A stretch of DNA of 64,000 nucleotides, from NCBI GenBank assembly GCA_033816765.1, contig CM066298.1:744001-808000 (forward strand), in the 5' to 3' direction. The translations under genes and the position numbers were made by a program. Origin of the DNA: Nothopassalora personata (taxonomy: Eukaryota; Ascomycota; Dothideomycetes; Mycosphaerellales; Mycosphaerellaceae). Below, piece by piece: positions 1 to 12,377 of the stretch. Below the pieces are notes generated by a model that searched no databases, was not told the origin of the DNA, and worked only from the letters and a program-made list of their open reading frames with translations. Each line of letters begins with the position of its first letter. The first letter of the stretch is position 1.

Positions 1-985
1 CTCCTACCGTTAAGAGATTAAGTTACGAAGTAACTATACGACATAATACTAGTTATAGTTAATAGACTTACGAAATACGTACACTTCATTCCTATATTAG
101 AGACATATAATGTAGAGTAGCTCGGATACCTCGTACTAGATAGACTTATCCGATACCACGGATTCCCTTAAGCGTTTATAACGGATAGAGACAAGCTATT
201 CACATTAAATTACTAGAAGACGCTTATAGGAACGATCGGAATTAAACATAAGCTATCTATAGCATATTATCCGGAAATAGACGGATAAACCGAGAGGATG
301 AATTTAACGCTAGAACAATACCTACGACACTACATCAATTATGCATAAGACAACTAGGTTTCATTACTACTAATAGCGTAGATTGCACTAAATAACCACA
401 AATTAGAGATAACTTTAACGACACCATTTTATGCGAACTTTAGTAAGGATCCTAACCTATTTAGAACACCTAGATCTTACCTATAAGCCGAAAGAGCAAT
501 CGTGACGACGGATACTCTTAAGGAAGTGTATAAAGAAACACGTAAGGCGATCGAAGATGTATAACAAAAATTGTCTCGATAACGGTAGGACACGAGAAAA
601 ATGGCACCTCTACTAAAAGAGGGGGATAAGGTCTATCTCCTTATAAAAAACTTAAGAACAAGAAGACAGACTAAGAAACTGGATCACGTTAAGGTCGGAC
701 CATTTTTAATCGATAAAGTCGTAGGACTAGTTAACTATCGACTACGACTACTACTAGACGCTAAAATCCACCTAGTCTTCTACATCTCTAAGTTAGAACT
801 AGTAGACGCCGAAACACCTTGCTAGGAGAGCTTCCATTTTGAGCCGGAAGCGGAAAACGAATTCGAAGTCGAAAGAATCCTAGATAAGAAAGGTCAGCGA
901 TACCTTATTAAATAGAAAGGATACGACGAATTAGAAAATACCTAGGAACTAAAATAAAACCTACAAAACTGTTAGCAAAAAATCT
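1..985 (+). pseudogene. gypsy A: integrase core, GPY/F and chromodomain relic
   Basis: This is the 3' part of a Ty3/gypsy pol gene, reading in from before the window. An integrase core segment at about 262-303 reads YYPEID-G-stop-TERMN, the usual H-Y-P-E-T-D-G-Q-T-E-R-x-N motif with Gln turned to TAA. An open stretch at 601-825 (74 codons) is the integrase C-terminal GPY/F domain: KTRR-like start, KVGPFLIDKV, then IHLVFYISKLE. A chromodomain follows at about 850-985 (EVERILDKKGQRYLIK, stop, KGYDE, ENT, stop), where the two stops sit at the conserved Trp positions of KWKGY and TWEP. Stops at Trp and Gln codons fit RIP. The gene is dead. Element E on the other strand at 54390-55640 is a close relative. 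Confidence 0.85.
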
Positions 986-1056
986 AGGAATACTACAAAA
1001 CTAAAAAAAAACGGCTAGCTAACTAAGCTACCGATTAGCGACTAGTCGGCCGGGAA

Positions 1057-1130
1057 TAGCTAGAGTAGGAATCGAACCTACGACCTTAAGAGTATAGACA
1101 GCTTACGCTCTACTACTAAGCTACATAACT
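1057..1130 (-). other. tRNA-like cloverleaf, antisense in gypsy A
   Basis: A 74-nt minus-strand sequence folds like a tRNA. It has a 7-bp acceptor (AGTTATG with TCTAGCT, one mismatch), a D arm GCTT/GAGC, variable loop AGGTC, and a perfect T arm GTAGG-TTCGATT-CCTAC, which also makes a B-box. The anticodon arm is abnormal: 19 nt instead of 17, with only a 4-bp TAAG/CTTA stem, so no anticodon can be assigned. A homologous copy of the same length sits at 54198-54271 in element E, at the same place relative to pol and also antisense to it. It is probably a captured, decayed tRNA gene or SINE-like piece carried by the family. Function is unknown. Confidence 0.55.
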
Positions 1131-1289
1131 AGGTTCAATAAGGGAAACGGAGAACTTACATAAACATATCTCCTACGAGAAACTAACACCTATCTACTAG
1201 AGGGGCTAGCGCTCGAAGAAGCTACTACGGCTTCCTTAAGGGTCGGATATAACTAGAGGGCATTATCCGGAATTAGTAAAAGGTCCTCC

Positions 1290-1760
1290 TAGGAAGGAAT
1301 CGACATCTAGAAAACCCCCTCTAGTTCTTCGGAGCTACCTTTAGGAACGAGAAGATAGGACGAAGGCGCGGAAAAGGCATCGACATCTACGCTCGGTAAA
1401 CTACGAAGATCCTCGAAATCCTTCGCTATCGCCTTTTCCTCCCTGTCCTTAGTAACGCGTAGCTGTTTTCTAAGACGATGTATCTTTAACATCGCCTCTA
1501 TTACCTTCTCTTTAGCCTTATTAAGCTCTCGCTTTAGCTTTCGACGCTAGTTGCGAAGCCGCTCCTACTTAGTCTACGTGACAGTTACGTTACACTTAAT
1601 ACCCTTACGAACGCACTCCGAGTAACACCTAAAGCGCACATCTACTACGCAACGAGGACTCTTCTTTCCTTTAGGCACTCTAGCCTTCTAGTAACTAGAA
1701 TATAGGGATAGCATCTCGCGGCCCTCGGCTTTAATGCCTAGTACTTAACGTTCGCGGCGC
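1290..1760 (-). pseudogene. Antisense accessory ORF of gypsy A (Cys motif + coiled coil), degraded
   Basis: On the minus strand, between the pol 3' end and the 3' LTR, a coherent frame with few stops reads a cysteine-rich start (CYSECVRKGIKC) followed by a charged, heptad-like region (ERLRN, LKRELNKAKEKVIEAMLKIHRLRKQL, KDREEKAIAKDFEDL). The open piece at 1307-1492 is its C-terminal part. It runs opposite to pol. Equivalent ORFs occur in B (2573-3060) and E (53594-54180). From memory, this resembles a common fungal hypothetical-protein type with a C-x2-C...C motif and a coiled coil. No function is assigned. Confidence 0.5.
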
Positions 1761-1858
1761 TCCTAACGTGTTAGCCGCTCGCCGCTTATAGTAAAAGATA
1801 GGAACTTATAGGAGAAGAAAGAAAACTCGAGGACGAGTTTTAGTAGGAAGGGGGATAG

Positions 1859-2279
1859 TATTACGGTTCGGATGAAGACGGTGTAGGACGTAGTATAGGA
1901 GGAAGAATTAGAAGATAAGAACTAATCGCTAGGAAGAGGAAGGGACCCTACGTTCGGGTTACGTACACGACCGCGCGCTTAGTGTATAGTCGAACACGAC
2001 CGTAGAAGTAGCGTATAGACGTACACGACTACACGACTAGGCGACCGGTCGTGTAGATAACGGACGCCTAACACCGGATAGTATACGAGTCTCCGTTGTA
2101 TTTAGAAACGCTAAGAACCCTTATAGTTTCGATGCGTTTAACTCATGTTACTATCTCACTAATTGGAATATAACTCTTATTCCTATCATTTATCTTCGCT
2201 TAGCTTACTTTAGCCTCTCTAAAGAATACCGCTACGTGACTTAACTTATCTCTCTTAAGACTAGCCCTAGAACGAGACA
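1859..2279 (+). repeat. 3' LTR of gypsy A
   Basis: It starts TATTACGG (ancestral TGTTACGG with TG turned to TA) just after a polypurine tract ending AAGGGGGATAG, and ends ACGAGACA. Length is 421 bp. The last 180 bp match the 5' LTR of element C (18205-18389) and, reversed, the LTRs of E. A's 5' LTR lies outside the window. The sequence from about 2285 onward is the remaining part of B's LTR, so A inserted into that LTR. ATAAT at 2280-2284 is the likely right copy of its target duplication. Confidence 0.75.
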
Positions 2280-2284
2280 ATAAT

Positions 2285-2494
2285 AAGCGTTCCTAAATAT
2301 AAAGGAGACTCGTAGTCGTATTTCGTCTAATTACTTAATTACTAGTAAGCGAGTAATCTCAAATTACCGAGTTACTAGTAAGCGAGTAATCTCGAATTAC
2401 TAAGTTACTAGTAAGCGAGTAATCTCGTGTAGCGTACGTAATCTTATCGGCTAATAGCTATGTATGCCGTCGTAGCTTAACCCGAACCGTAACA
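2285..2494 (-). repeat. 3' LTR of gypsy B, truncated by A
   Basis: It matches the distal part of B's other LTR (14050-14265), sharing three tandem units of about 33 bp with core GTTACTAGTAAGCGAGTAATCTC. It ends GTAACA and is followed by CTATCCCCCTT, the reverse complement of a polypurine tract, as expected for the 3' LTR of a minus-strand element. The outer half of this LTR is missing because element A inserted here. Confidence 0.75.
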
Positions 2495-2572
2495 CTATCC
2501 CCCTTCCGGCCTAGCTTCGTCCCGAAGCTTATATAAGATAACATAATAGCCCCTCCTCGTAGGTCAGTAACG

Positions 2573-3060
2573 ATGTCTTCTTTATCTTCTAAGAATCGTC
2601 TTCGGCTAGTAAAGGAGATTAACGAACACGGCCGTCTAGTAGATCTTACCTACGATTATTGTTTTCTTAACGGGCTTTCTTATGTTACTATAGAGGGAAA
2701 CTTCCGTCTTCGGTATTCGGAGTATGTTCGTTATAGGCGTAAATGCGTAAACCTATCCTAGGAGTCTCTTAATAAGACTCGTAAGGAGTATAAGAAAAAG
2801 GTCGAAAAGGATAAGGAGGACCTTACGGAAGTCCTAGCGCGGTTAATGCGTAATAAGGCAATACTTCGCTAAGCGGAGGAGCGCGCGTGTAAAAAGGCGC
2901 TTTATTTAGAGGCTAAGATAGAAGCCTCTAGCGAGATTAAGGATGTCGATTATCCTACCGCGAATGCGACTATTAGTATATCCCCTACGGTATAGTCCTC
3001 GATCGACTTTATTAATAACGCGATCGATTTCTCCGTTCCTTCTAGTTCTACTAGGTAGCT
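2573..3060 (+). pseudogene. Antisense accessory ORF of gypsy B (degraded)
   Basis: It starts with ATG 79 bp inside the LTR/polypurine boundary and runs opposite to B's pol. The first 62 codons are open (N-terminal MSSLSSKNRL, then a Cys-containing YDYCFLNG and RRKCVNLS). After a stop where Trp or Gln is expected, the frame continues with a strongly charged coiled-coil-like stretch (LNKTRKEYKKKVEKDKEDL, VLARLMRNK) and a low-complexity C-terminus. The counterpart in E also begins ATGTCTTC, suggesting a shared start near the LTR. Function is unknown. Transcription from the 3' LTR is an inference. Confidence 0.5.
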
Positions 3061-3129
3061 ACGTAGGTCCTATTCTTTAGGAACTATTAGACCTTTTACT
3101 AATAGTTATGTAGGTTCTTCTCTAGTTCC

Positions 3130-5560
3130 TAGATATTTTCTAATTCGTTATATCCTTTCTATTTAATAAGGTATCGCTAACCTCTTTTATCTAGGATTCT
3201 TTTAACTTCGAATTCGTTTCCTACTTCCGGTTCGAAATAGAAGCTCTCTTAGTAAGGTGTTTCGGCGTCTATAGGTTCTAGTTTAGAGATATAGAAGATT
3301 AGGTAGATTTTTACGTTAGGTAGTAGTCGTAGGCGGTAGTTAACTAGTCTAATAACTTTCTTAACTAAAAATAATCCGACCTTAATATAATCTAGTTTCG
3401 TAGTCTATCTTCTCGTTCTTAAGTTTTTTATAAGGAGATAGACCTTATCCCCCTCTTTTAGTAGAGGTGCTATTTTTCTCGTGTCTTACCGTTATTAAGA
3501 CAATTTTTATTATATATCTTCGATCGCCTTACGTGTTTCTTTATACACTTCCTTCAGAGTATCCGTTGTTACGATTGCTCTCTCGGCCTATAGATAGGAT
3601 CTAGGTGTTCCGAATAGGTTAGGATCTTTTCTAAAGTTCGTATAGAATAGCGTTATTAAAGTTGTCTCCGATTTATAGTTATTTAGTGCGATCTACGCTA
3701 TTAGTAGTAATAAAACCTATCGGATAAGTCTATCTAGTACGAGGTATCCGAGCTACTCTACATTATATGTTTCTAATGTAGAAATAAATTGTACGTATTT
3801 TATAAGCCTATTAACTATAACTAGTATTATGTTATATAGTTGTTTCGTAACTTAGTCTTTTAACGGTAGGAGTTTCGTAATAAAGTCTATCGTAACTTCG
3901 TCCTATGGTTTCGTCGGTAGTGTTCTAAACTATAGGTAACCGTATTCTACGTGCCTCGTAGCCTTGTTTTATTAGTAGTGTACGTACTGTTTAATGTAGC
4001 GTAGTACCTTAAGTCTTATCTATAGAAATAAGAAGCTACGTTATATTAGGTCTATTGTCTTTAAAGTTCTAGGGCATCTATAAGTTAGTCCGTCGTAATG
4101 TTATTGTATACATTCTTCTTCTCGATCCCTCGGTACTTAGTATTTTCCTCGCGATATAGGGAATTGCTCGTCCTTATCGCCTAATATCCGTACGATATTG
4201 TTTAATTCTCTTATGTTAGTACTAAGACTTCCGTCGGGGTTCGTCTTTAGTACTTTATGTTACACTAGTTCTTTTCCTTCTATATAGTCGCTTCTTCGGC
4301 TTAGCGCGTCGGCGCGGCTATTCTCTCGTCCTAGAGTATATCTAATTTTGAACTTATACTGTCCTAGCAGCTCCGACTAGCGGGCTTCCCTTCGGGTAAG
4401 TTCTTTCGTCGTCGTAAAGTACGTAAGATTCTTATAGTTAGAAAGAATCGTTAACTTTAGTAGGCCCTCGACATATACTCTCTAATGTTATATAGTAGTA
4501 ATAATAGCTAGAAGCTCTTTATTATGGATGTCGTAGTTCTGTTCCGCTATAGTTATTTTCCGGGAGTAATAGGCTACTAGGTATCTCTAGCTATCGTACG
4601 TCTATGTTAGATACGCGCCTATTGCTATATTAGACGTATCGGTCTCGATATAGACTTCCTTACTACTATCGAATAGTCGAAGCGTAGGGGCTAAAGCGTA
4701 TTATTCCTTAAGTTTCTTAAACGCTTTAGTCTATTCCTTGCCCTATTTCTAGGTAACGTCTTTTCTCGTAAGTATCGTTATTAGCGCTACTATCTTTACG
4801 TAGTCCTTAATGAATTTCCGGTTATAGTTCGCTAGTCTAAGGAATAATTGTACGTCCTTAACTGTTTTCAGTTCTAGCCATTCTCTAATTAAATGTGTTT
4901 TCGTAGGGTCGATCGTTATCCCTATAATACTAATAATAAAGCCTAAGAATTTAACTTCTTTCTTATGGAATTCGTATTTCTCGGGTACTGTCTTAAATCC
5001 TAAACGCGTAAGTCGTTCGAATACGTCCTAGACTTGTTTCATGTAATTCTAAAGGGATTCTTTTATGTAGACTAATATATCGTCTATGTAAGCGATAACG
5101 TATATATCGAGTAGGTCTCTAAGTGTCTCGTTAATAAGGTCCTAATAGGATACGGGTGCGTTAGTTAATCCTATTAGTATAACTAAGAATTCGTAAAGTC
5201 CGTATCTTATTCTAAAAGCGGTTTTCTATTCTTCTCCTTCCGCTATCCGTATAGCGTAGAAGGCATCTCGTAGGTTAATCTTTGTATACTAGTCTAATCC
5301 GGTTAATCTATCTTATGCTTCTTCGATATTAGGTAGCGGGTATTAGTTCTTAATCGTAATCTCGTTTAACTTCCTATAGTTAATACGAGTCGTAACTTCC
5401 CGTTTGCCTTTAGAACGAACATATATAGAGTTCCTACACTTAAGGTAGATCTTCTTATCTATCCTTTAGCTAGCTTCTCCTTTAGCTATTCTCGTAGGGT
5501 CTATAGCTCTTTCTTAGACATTTAATATAGGGGTCCCTATAGAGGCTCTTTCCCTAGCTA
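3130..5560 (-). pseudogene. gypsy B pol: RT, RNase H, integrase, chromodomain relic
   Basis: This is a RIP-degraded Ty3/gypsy pol on the minus strand. From high to low coordinates come reverse transcriptase, with the catalytic box AYIDDILVYIK (YIDD codons 5079-5090), then RNase H, integrase, the GPY/F domain (3270-3480) and chromodomain (3130-3260). Stops interrupt it throughout. Compared with element E, about 200 bp of integrase is missing near 3723, including the region of the H-Y-P-E-T-D-G-Q motif. It belongs with the gag-protease part at 5600-7077 and 12630-13846. Confidence 0.8.
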
Positions 5561-5599
5561 AATATTTATCTTATAATCCTATAGTTAGTGCTTAGGTAA

Positions 5600-7077
5600 G
5601 GCATCCTTACCTCTTTCCTCTTTAAAGAGTCGCGACTACTTATAATACTCCTTAGGAATACTTAACTCTAAGATATTAGTATCCTTCGATAGTGCGTTAC
5701 TTCTATTACTACTAGTAACTTCGTAACCCGGCGGCCCTACGCTAGTGTCTATCCCGGTCGAAGGTAGTTCTTCTATCCTTCTAGTCGGCGTAAGCTATAT
5801 CCTATTTAGCTATCTCCTTGCCTTATCTACTAGCGAACGCTACCGCTACGTAGGCTAAATGTCGATAATGCAGTCGTATTCCCTAAATGTAAGTACTCCT
5901 CTTCTCTAGTCAATTACTAGATTGTACTTTCTTAACTAAGGTATACCTAGTATAATATTATAACTAGCTATATTAGTAATATCTAAGGCAATCTCCTCGT
6001 AGTGCCGTTAGATAGTAAGTAGTAGCGGTATCGTCTCGCGCTCTATACTAGGTAAGGATAATCCGTCTACCGCGATTAGTTTATAACCCTCTTTCTTCTT
6101 ATAGGTAGCGATCCTATGTCTTATAATAAATAATTCGGAGGTAAAGTTCCCGCTTACTCCGGAATCTATTATAGTATCTGTCTTATGCCCGTTAACGATA
6201 ATCTTAGTTCGAAATACTATTGTCGTTAGTAATACTTAAGCCTTTTCTATACCGTATAACTCCCTTTAGTCGCTTATTCCTAGGGAGTTAATCCTTTTCC
6301 CTATTCGTATATAGAACGTCGTGCTTCGTGTCTCGAGGCCTCCGCTTAAACCTAGCGCGAGCCTTTCTATATCTATACCTATATTTGTTAACGTTCCTAG
6401 ATCTTTTACGTTCCTAAGTAGAGTACGCGTACGTACTATACTATATTTCTTAATTTGTTTAATACGAATATTCCTAACGGTATAAGGTATCCGGTACCTA
6501 TTATTCGGCTCGCTATCGGTAGTCGTTCTATAATAGCGGTTGCTAGATTCTCGGTCGTTTCTATAAGTAGGTATTCCTAGGCTATACCTCGTAGGATGTC
6601 GAGTATTTTATCGAACTTAATAGAGTATAGCATTCTTCGTCCGCCTATCTTAGGTAGGAATTCCTCGTGCCTTCTTTATAGGTGTATAATTATGTTATAT
6701 AATTTCTTAGGTACATTAATCGTAAAGGTTAGTTATTTATTATCGTCGTTAGTGTCGCTCTCTTCTCCTTCGGAGGAATCTTCTTCGCTCGATTCTTCCG
6801 GATCCTAGTCTTCCTCGATAGTATCTAGCCCGGTAGTTTCTTAACTTTCTTCTTATAGTTCTAGTAACTACGATCCGTTCTATCCTAGGTCTTAGTTTTC
6901 CTTATCGCTTCTATCGTTATTAAATTAGGATTCGTCGATGTTTACTTCTTAAAGCGTAGCGTTCTACCTATACGTCGCTCCTAGGGTTTCTCTCGGTTAT
7001 TAAGGCTAATACCCTACGCCTAACTTCGCGGCGTAGTAAACTTAACACGAGTCTTAGTAATAGAATCGCTAACAAAG
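5600..7077 (-). pseudogene. gypsy B protease and 3' part of gag, relic
   Basis: This minus-strand continuation of B lies upstream of RT. The protease region lies at about 5830-6240 and aligns with the protease part of E (57400-57700). Acidic gag sequence follows at about 6560-6900 on the opposite sense. The CCTAGG at 6576-6581 marks the place where element H sits in the related element C. The frame is broken by many stops and then by copia-1 at 7083. Confidence 0.65.
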
Positions 7078-7082
7078 GTTTC
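7078..7082. repeat. Target site duplication of copia-1, left copy (GTTTC)
   Basis: GTTTC directly precedes the left LTR of copia-1 and recurs directly after its right LTR at 12625-12629. A 5-bp duplication is normal for LTR elements and shows that copia-1 inserted into gypsy B gag. Confidence 0.9.
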
Positions 7083-7329
7083 TATTAAGTTAAGACCTTA
7101 CAGGATACGTAGTTAGCAGCGGAGTAGAGTAAGAGATTAATCTTTAACTAGCTAATAGCCACAGGGCATGCAGCAATATATTAGGAACTAATGTGTTAAT
7201 TATGTTTAATGTCTATCTAAGCTAAAGGGGAGAGAAGGTGTCTTCCGACAAGCTAAGTCATCGTAGATGCCTTAGGCTATTAGATCATAACCTAACTGTT
7301 AGCTCCCCTTAAGATGCTACATCTTAACA
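7083..7329 (-). repeat. copia-1 3' LTR
   Basis: 247 bp, ends TATTAAG...CTTAACA (ancestral TGTTAAG, so one TG-to-TA change at the terminus). It is highly similar to 12378-12624, with scattered transitions. The inner side is flanked by CTCCTACTTATC, the complement of a purine-rich tract (GATAAGTAGGAG), which identifies it as the 3' LTR of a minus-strand element. Confidence 0.9.
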
Positions 7330-10300
7330 CTCCTACTTATCTTACATAGGAGGTCACAGTCTGCTCTTCTCCTGTTAGTAGTATTTAGACCTCTATAATA
7401 GGTTAAGCTAGCTCACAAACCTCTAGAAGTGTGGACTAGTCTTTAGCTTTATGAACCTATCTACAACTATCTTAGATGTTAGGGTGTACTTAATAGTAAT
7501 AAGCCTTCTCTACTAAAGTTTCCTAATAGCATTGTAGGTAATGTTAATGTGCTTTAACTTATTATAAACATGTGCATCCCTTACTAGGGTAAGGGCAGCT
7601 TAGTTGTTACCTCTCAATTAGACTAGTCTTAAGCTTAATATAGTCTCCTGGTTTCTAGTGATCCTTAGTTAATAGGAACAGTCTCCCACTAACTCTAGAC
7701 AGTCTATCTCCCTTAGTAGTAAAGCTAGGAATTGGGATTGCTTTACACATGCATTTATAGCCATGTATTTAGCTTCTATTATGGATGTTGCTACACACTT
7801 TTGCTTCTTACTCATCTAGGAGACTAGTGCCCTATAGAGGAAGAAGTTATACCTAAGGATAGAGACTCTATCTACTTTGTCTATTGTATAATTAGAGTTA
7901 CAGTATCTAACTAGGTATCCTTCTCTATGCCTAGAGAAGACAAGGCTAAGATTAGGATATAACCTTAGATATCTTATAATCTTCTTTAAAGCCTTTATGT
8001 AGTGGGTAGATGGGTTACTTACAAATGAGCTTATCCTTCCTAGGGCAAAAGCAATGTCTAGCCTTGTAATTGTTACTAGCCACATCTATGTACTATTAAT
8101 ACTCTAGTACTCTGCCTTGTTACACCTCTCATCTATGTAGCTTAAAGGTTTAAGAGCCTTATAGCTATCTATAGGTAAGTGTGTAGGTGCTACCTTCTTA
8201 TAGTTTATCCCTATCTTAGTAAGGTTGTCCCTAACAAAGTGTCCCTAGTTAAGTTTTAGGATTCCTCTCCTCCTGTCCCTTATAACTCTTATACTAAGGA
8301 TCTTTTCAGGTTTACTAAGATCTTTAATCTTGAAGACTTTGCCAAGTTCTCTTTTGAACTAGAGAACATATAGCATAGATCCACCTCTAACTATGTGAAT
8401 CTAATCTCTCTAAGCTTTGACACATAGAGTTGATTCTAATCTCTAGCTACTTGCTTAAGTCTATATAAGCTTTTAAGGATCTTAAACACTATGTTTAGTG
8501 GAAGCTTAACTCCTAGTAGTAGTAATATGAAGATGTCTTTATAGAGGGTGCTTTCTATAAACGCATTGTTTATATCCACTTAGTGAAGATAGAGATCCTT
8601 CTTGCACACAATAGCTATAAACACCCTAAGGGTGTCCTGTCTAACTATAGGCGCAAATGTCTCTATAAAGTCAATACTAAACTTCTATAAAAAGCCCCTT
8701 ACAACTAGCCTAGCCTTAAACTTTTTAATGGCTCCACTAATGCTTCTTTTAACATTAAAGACCTATCTTAACGTAACCAAGTTTGCTCCTTTTAGTAGAA
8801 CAGCATTCTCCTAGGTGTTGTTGCTCTATAGAGCATCTAGCTCCTTCTAGATTGCTTCCTTCTAAAGGTGTCCCTATTTCTTGTCATTTATAGTATCCTT
8901 GTAGGACTTTGGAATTAGGATCTCTTGCTTGTATATAATAACTTCTACAGTTGCTGCAAAGGCTATCTCCTTAACTTCTTCTAGGAATTTACTATCCTAT
9001 AGTACTGAATCATCTACTAATTGCATAGCTGTAAAGAAAGCTTAGTAGTAAGCAGCAAGGTTCTCTAAGAGGTCTATTGCTTCTCCCACTTTAGTAGCTA
9101 GTTTAGGTATAGGGACTATAGATCTTGGGGCTTTCTGTTTCCATTTATAGCCCTTAACATTATAGTTAGCCCTCCTCTTACTAAGGGATGATCTAAGAGT
9201 AGTCACTTGTGTCCTAGTAACATTCTTTTCCTAGAGATCTAGTAAGCTTATCTCAATTAGCTCATCGATTTTCTAAAATTCCCCTATATTCTTTAGAGGC
9301 TAGGGAAGTTGTATAAACAGCTTTCTTAGCTAGGCTGTTACTAGGCTGCTCTACTAAATAATTGAATGGTAAATAGGTTGCTCTAAGGATATGTCCTTCC
9401 TTAGCCTCCCTAGGGGTCTCCTAGCTAGTGCATTACTTAATAGATTCAATTTTGTAACATTAAGATCTATATTACCTCTAGGTTGATCCTTAAAGAAGTC
9501 TACATATGTGTGTTGTTTTGTAGCTTTTATGTCTAGTTCCTAAAAGAGCTAGGCCTTAGCTATGTTTTTAACGTATCTAACAAACACTGCTTCTTTGCCT
9601 CTATTTATTAGTTTATCACTTCTTACCTAATAAGGCTAGGATCTTGTGTCTATATAGATAATAGCTTTGCATCCCTAAACCTTTAAATGGTTAATAGTTG
9701 GCTTAATACTATTAAAGGCTTTATCTAGTGAAACCTTGAACCTATTATAGTCTAGACCATTTAGTAGTTTGTTCCTTATGTAGGTTTAGGCTTCTAGTGC
9801 TTTAGGCTAGAATTTAATTAGCATCTTAGCCTCTTTAAGTATTGCCCTTATAGAGTCTTCTAAGGTTTGTATTGACCTTTTAACTAGTCCATTTTGGAGC
9901 GAGTTGTATGCCTTAGTATGCTCTAGCCCAATTCCTAAATCCTTCTCCTACTACTTAACTAATGCAATAAGTTCCCTTACATTATTAAGCCTAACTGCTT
10001 TTAACTGTGCTAATGATTTCCTCTCTACCTTAATCTTCCAGTTCTAGAGAGCAACTAGAGTATCTTCTCTTTTCTTAAGAGGACAGGTCCACTTTTTTCT
10101 AGAGAAGTTGTTAACAATCTTAAGCTAGTATTTGAACCCTAGCCTTAATGTTAGTAGTAGACTACATATGTTAATGGATGGATATAAGGGCAAGTCTTTT
10201 AGGTCTTCTCTTAGTAACTTTGCCTTTGTACTTTTTCATCTTTGCTATTAAACACACTCTATACTAGTAGAAGCTATCCCTAGGAACAGGAATAGGTTCT

Positions 10301-12364
10301 TTTAAGTCTATTACCTTGTAAAGATTCTAGAGCAAGTTCTTCCCAAAGTGTGCAAATCTTCTATGCTAAAGCTCCTACTGTTTTAGGTTAGTCTCTAATT
10401 TAGCAGTTACAAAGGCATTCTCTATTAGTAGTACACATAATAAGTGATGTGCCCTTTTTTATAGTAGAGGAGAAATCTCATTAATAAATAGAACCCCCCT
10501 AAGAAGCCTTGTCTAGACAACAGTTTAGCTAGAGGGGGATATAAGAGAAAATAAAGGAGGTTAGACACTAAACTGCTTACTAAACTAATTCTAAGAAACC
10601 AGGTTTACCCCTAGCTTAGGTATAAGCAGAACATCTTCTAAAATAACTTTCCTGCTAGATCTCCTACTTATCTCTACAGTCCTAATATAAGTGGCTAACA
10701 AATGCCCACCTCCTACTTTGATCTATTTCTTCTTTGTTAAGGGAGTCATAGATCTAAAGAGGCAGTTCTAGTTAGTTATATAGGATGAAGCACAAGAATT
10801 AAGTAACTACTCTAATAAGGGGAACTTGCCTTAGACTTCTACAGTTAAGTAAGCTACTTTATTATACTTATTATTATTAGACATTGTCTTCTAGGATAAG
10901 TTGCATAAGTTAGGTAGCTCTTAGGTAGAGAAACCTTTCCTAGTCTTCCTTGTTTTAGAGGAAGGAGACTAGGCCTAGTTCTTCTAGAGTAACAGCATAT
11001 TAGAGCTAAGTTTCTTTACTATTTTCTTAAGTTCCTCCATAGAGAACTTCTCTCTTAGTATTCTTCTTAAAGATAGTAGTAGAGATCTTCTCTTCTTAAC
11101 ATATATTATATTCTAGGAGGATAGTGCTTAGGAATAAGATCTAAGGACCTTCTTTGCCTTAGAGAGACTAGGGCAGTCCTTAATGAGATAGTCCTTCTTA
11201 TAGAGAAGGCAGGAAAGTAATCTTGCCTAACCTAAGGGCCTAACCTAGGTAGCTACTATACTATACTTAGCCTTAGAGGGATTCAATCTAGCCTCTTAAG
11301 CCTTAAGGATCTTTAAGGTCCTTTTATGATCTATCTTTAGCTAAGCTATAATAGTATCCCTAGCTATATAGTAGTTAGGTAGCAGTAAGCTTAAAAGCTA
11401 GGTTATTCTTATATTAGCTTTCCTATAGTACTAGCCCTCTAGGTCAATATTAGCAATCCTCCTTCTAAGAGACACTAGGTGTGCCTATACAGATCTAATA
11501 GTAAACTCTTCACTTATCTCAAAGTTCACAAACTGTTTTGTAAGCTTATATACATAGGTTAGCAACACCTAGCTGTACTTATTCTAGAGATGCACCTATA
11601 TCTTAGTAGCTTTTCTAGATTCGTAAGAGCCCTTAAGCTTAAATTCATCTTCTTCTATGATCCTACTTAGGATACTAAAGTAGCAAGCTGCATTTTGTTT
11701 TGTCTATGTTAGTGCATTAAGAATCTCTTTAATCTTAGTCTCTTCCTAGAGTTTTAGGTTCTTGCCCTTAATGTTATTAAATAACACTTCTAACAGGTTA
11801 TCAATTGTAAAGAATGCTAACTAGCTCTCTATCTTGTATCTCTAAAGGTTAAACTATCTCTTCTAGTTGTCTCTCCTAAGAATTAGGATTTTAGTTCCCT
11901 TCTCTTCTCCTTTCTCTTAGTGTAAATCTATAATAAATTGAATGTAATGAAACAAGGTGTATATGCTTCAAGGTCGTGGCTTAGGTCCTGCTAAGGCTTT
12001 TAGTATAGAATAGTAAGGTTCGTAGGTGTAGATACTAAGGCCTGCTTAGTAGGGTAAAGAAAGAGCGGTGTAGTCTCGGAGCTAGGACATAGGTCTATCT
12101 CTCCTAGCAGAGTTCCAAATAACTTACTTAAAGTCCTTCTTAATAGTATCTCGATGCAGTTCTGCCTATAGAGTGTCTTTAAGGTATTGGCTTATAGTAA
12201 GCCGTATAGAGTTCTTTTCTAGATTACCTATTACTTAGTATTAAACTAAGCTCCTTAATAGGACAGATAGGGTAGACTTCTGCTTCCTAGATGTTTTCTA
12301 CTATAATAGCAAGGGATACAAGTAACCTATACTAATATAGGTTACTCTTACTCCTACACAAACT
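7330..12364 (-). pseudogene. copia-1 gag-pol relic
   Basis: This is a Ty1/copia polyprotein on the minus strand, broken by many stops. The 89-codon open piece at 7816-8085 is the end of RT leading into RNase H: TRLDIAFALGRISSFVSNPSTHYIKALKKIIRYLR, the standard copia motif. Around 8560-8600 the RT start reads H-stop-VDINNAF, where the family has HQ(V/M)D(V/I)NNAF. Integrase should lie at about 9300-10300 and gag at about 11300-12000, judged by copia gene order only. Base usage differs from the gypsy relics: CpG is very rare while CpA and TpG are still present. Some stops sit where CAA (Gln) is expected. Confidence 0.75.
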
Positions 12365-12377
12365 CGGGCTTATAACC
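12365..12377 (-). other. copia-1 primer-binding site (half-tRNA iMet type)
   Basis: Directly inside the 5' LTR, the minus strand reads GGTTATAAGCCCG. With one G-to-A change this is complementary to the anticodon stem-loop of initiator Met-tRNA (GGGCTCATAACC). Priming by an internal tRNA-iMet half-molecule is known for Drosophila copia. copia-2 has the unmutated version at 43203-43214. Confidence 0.65.
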
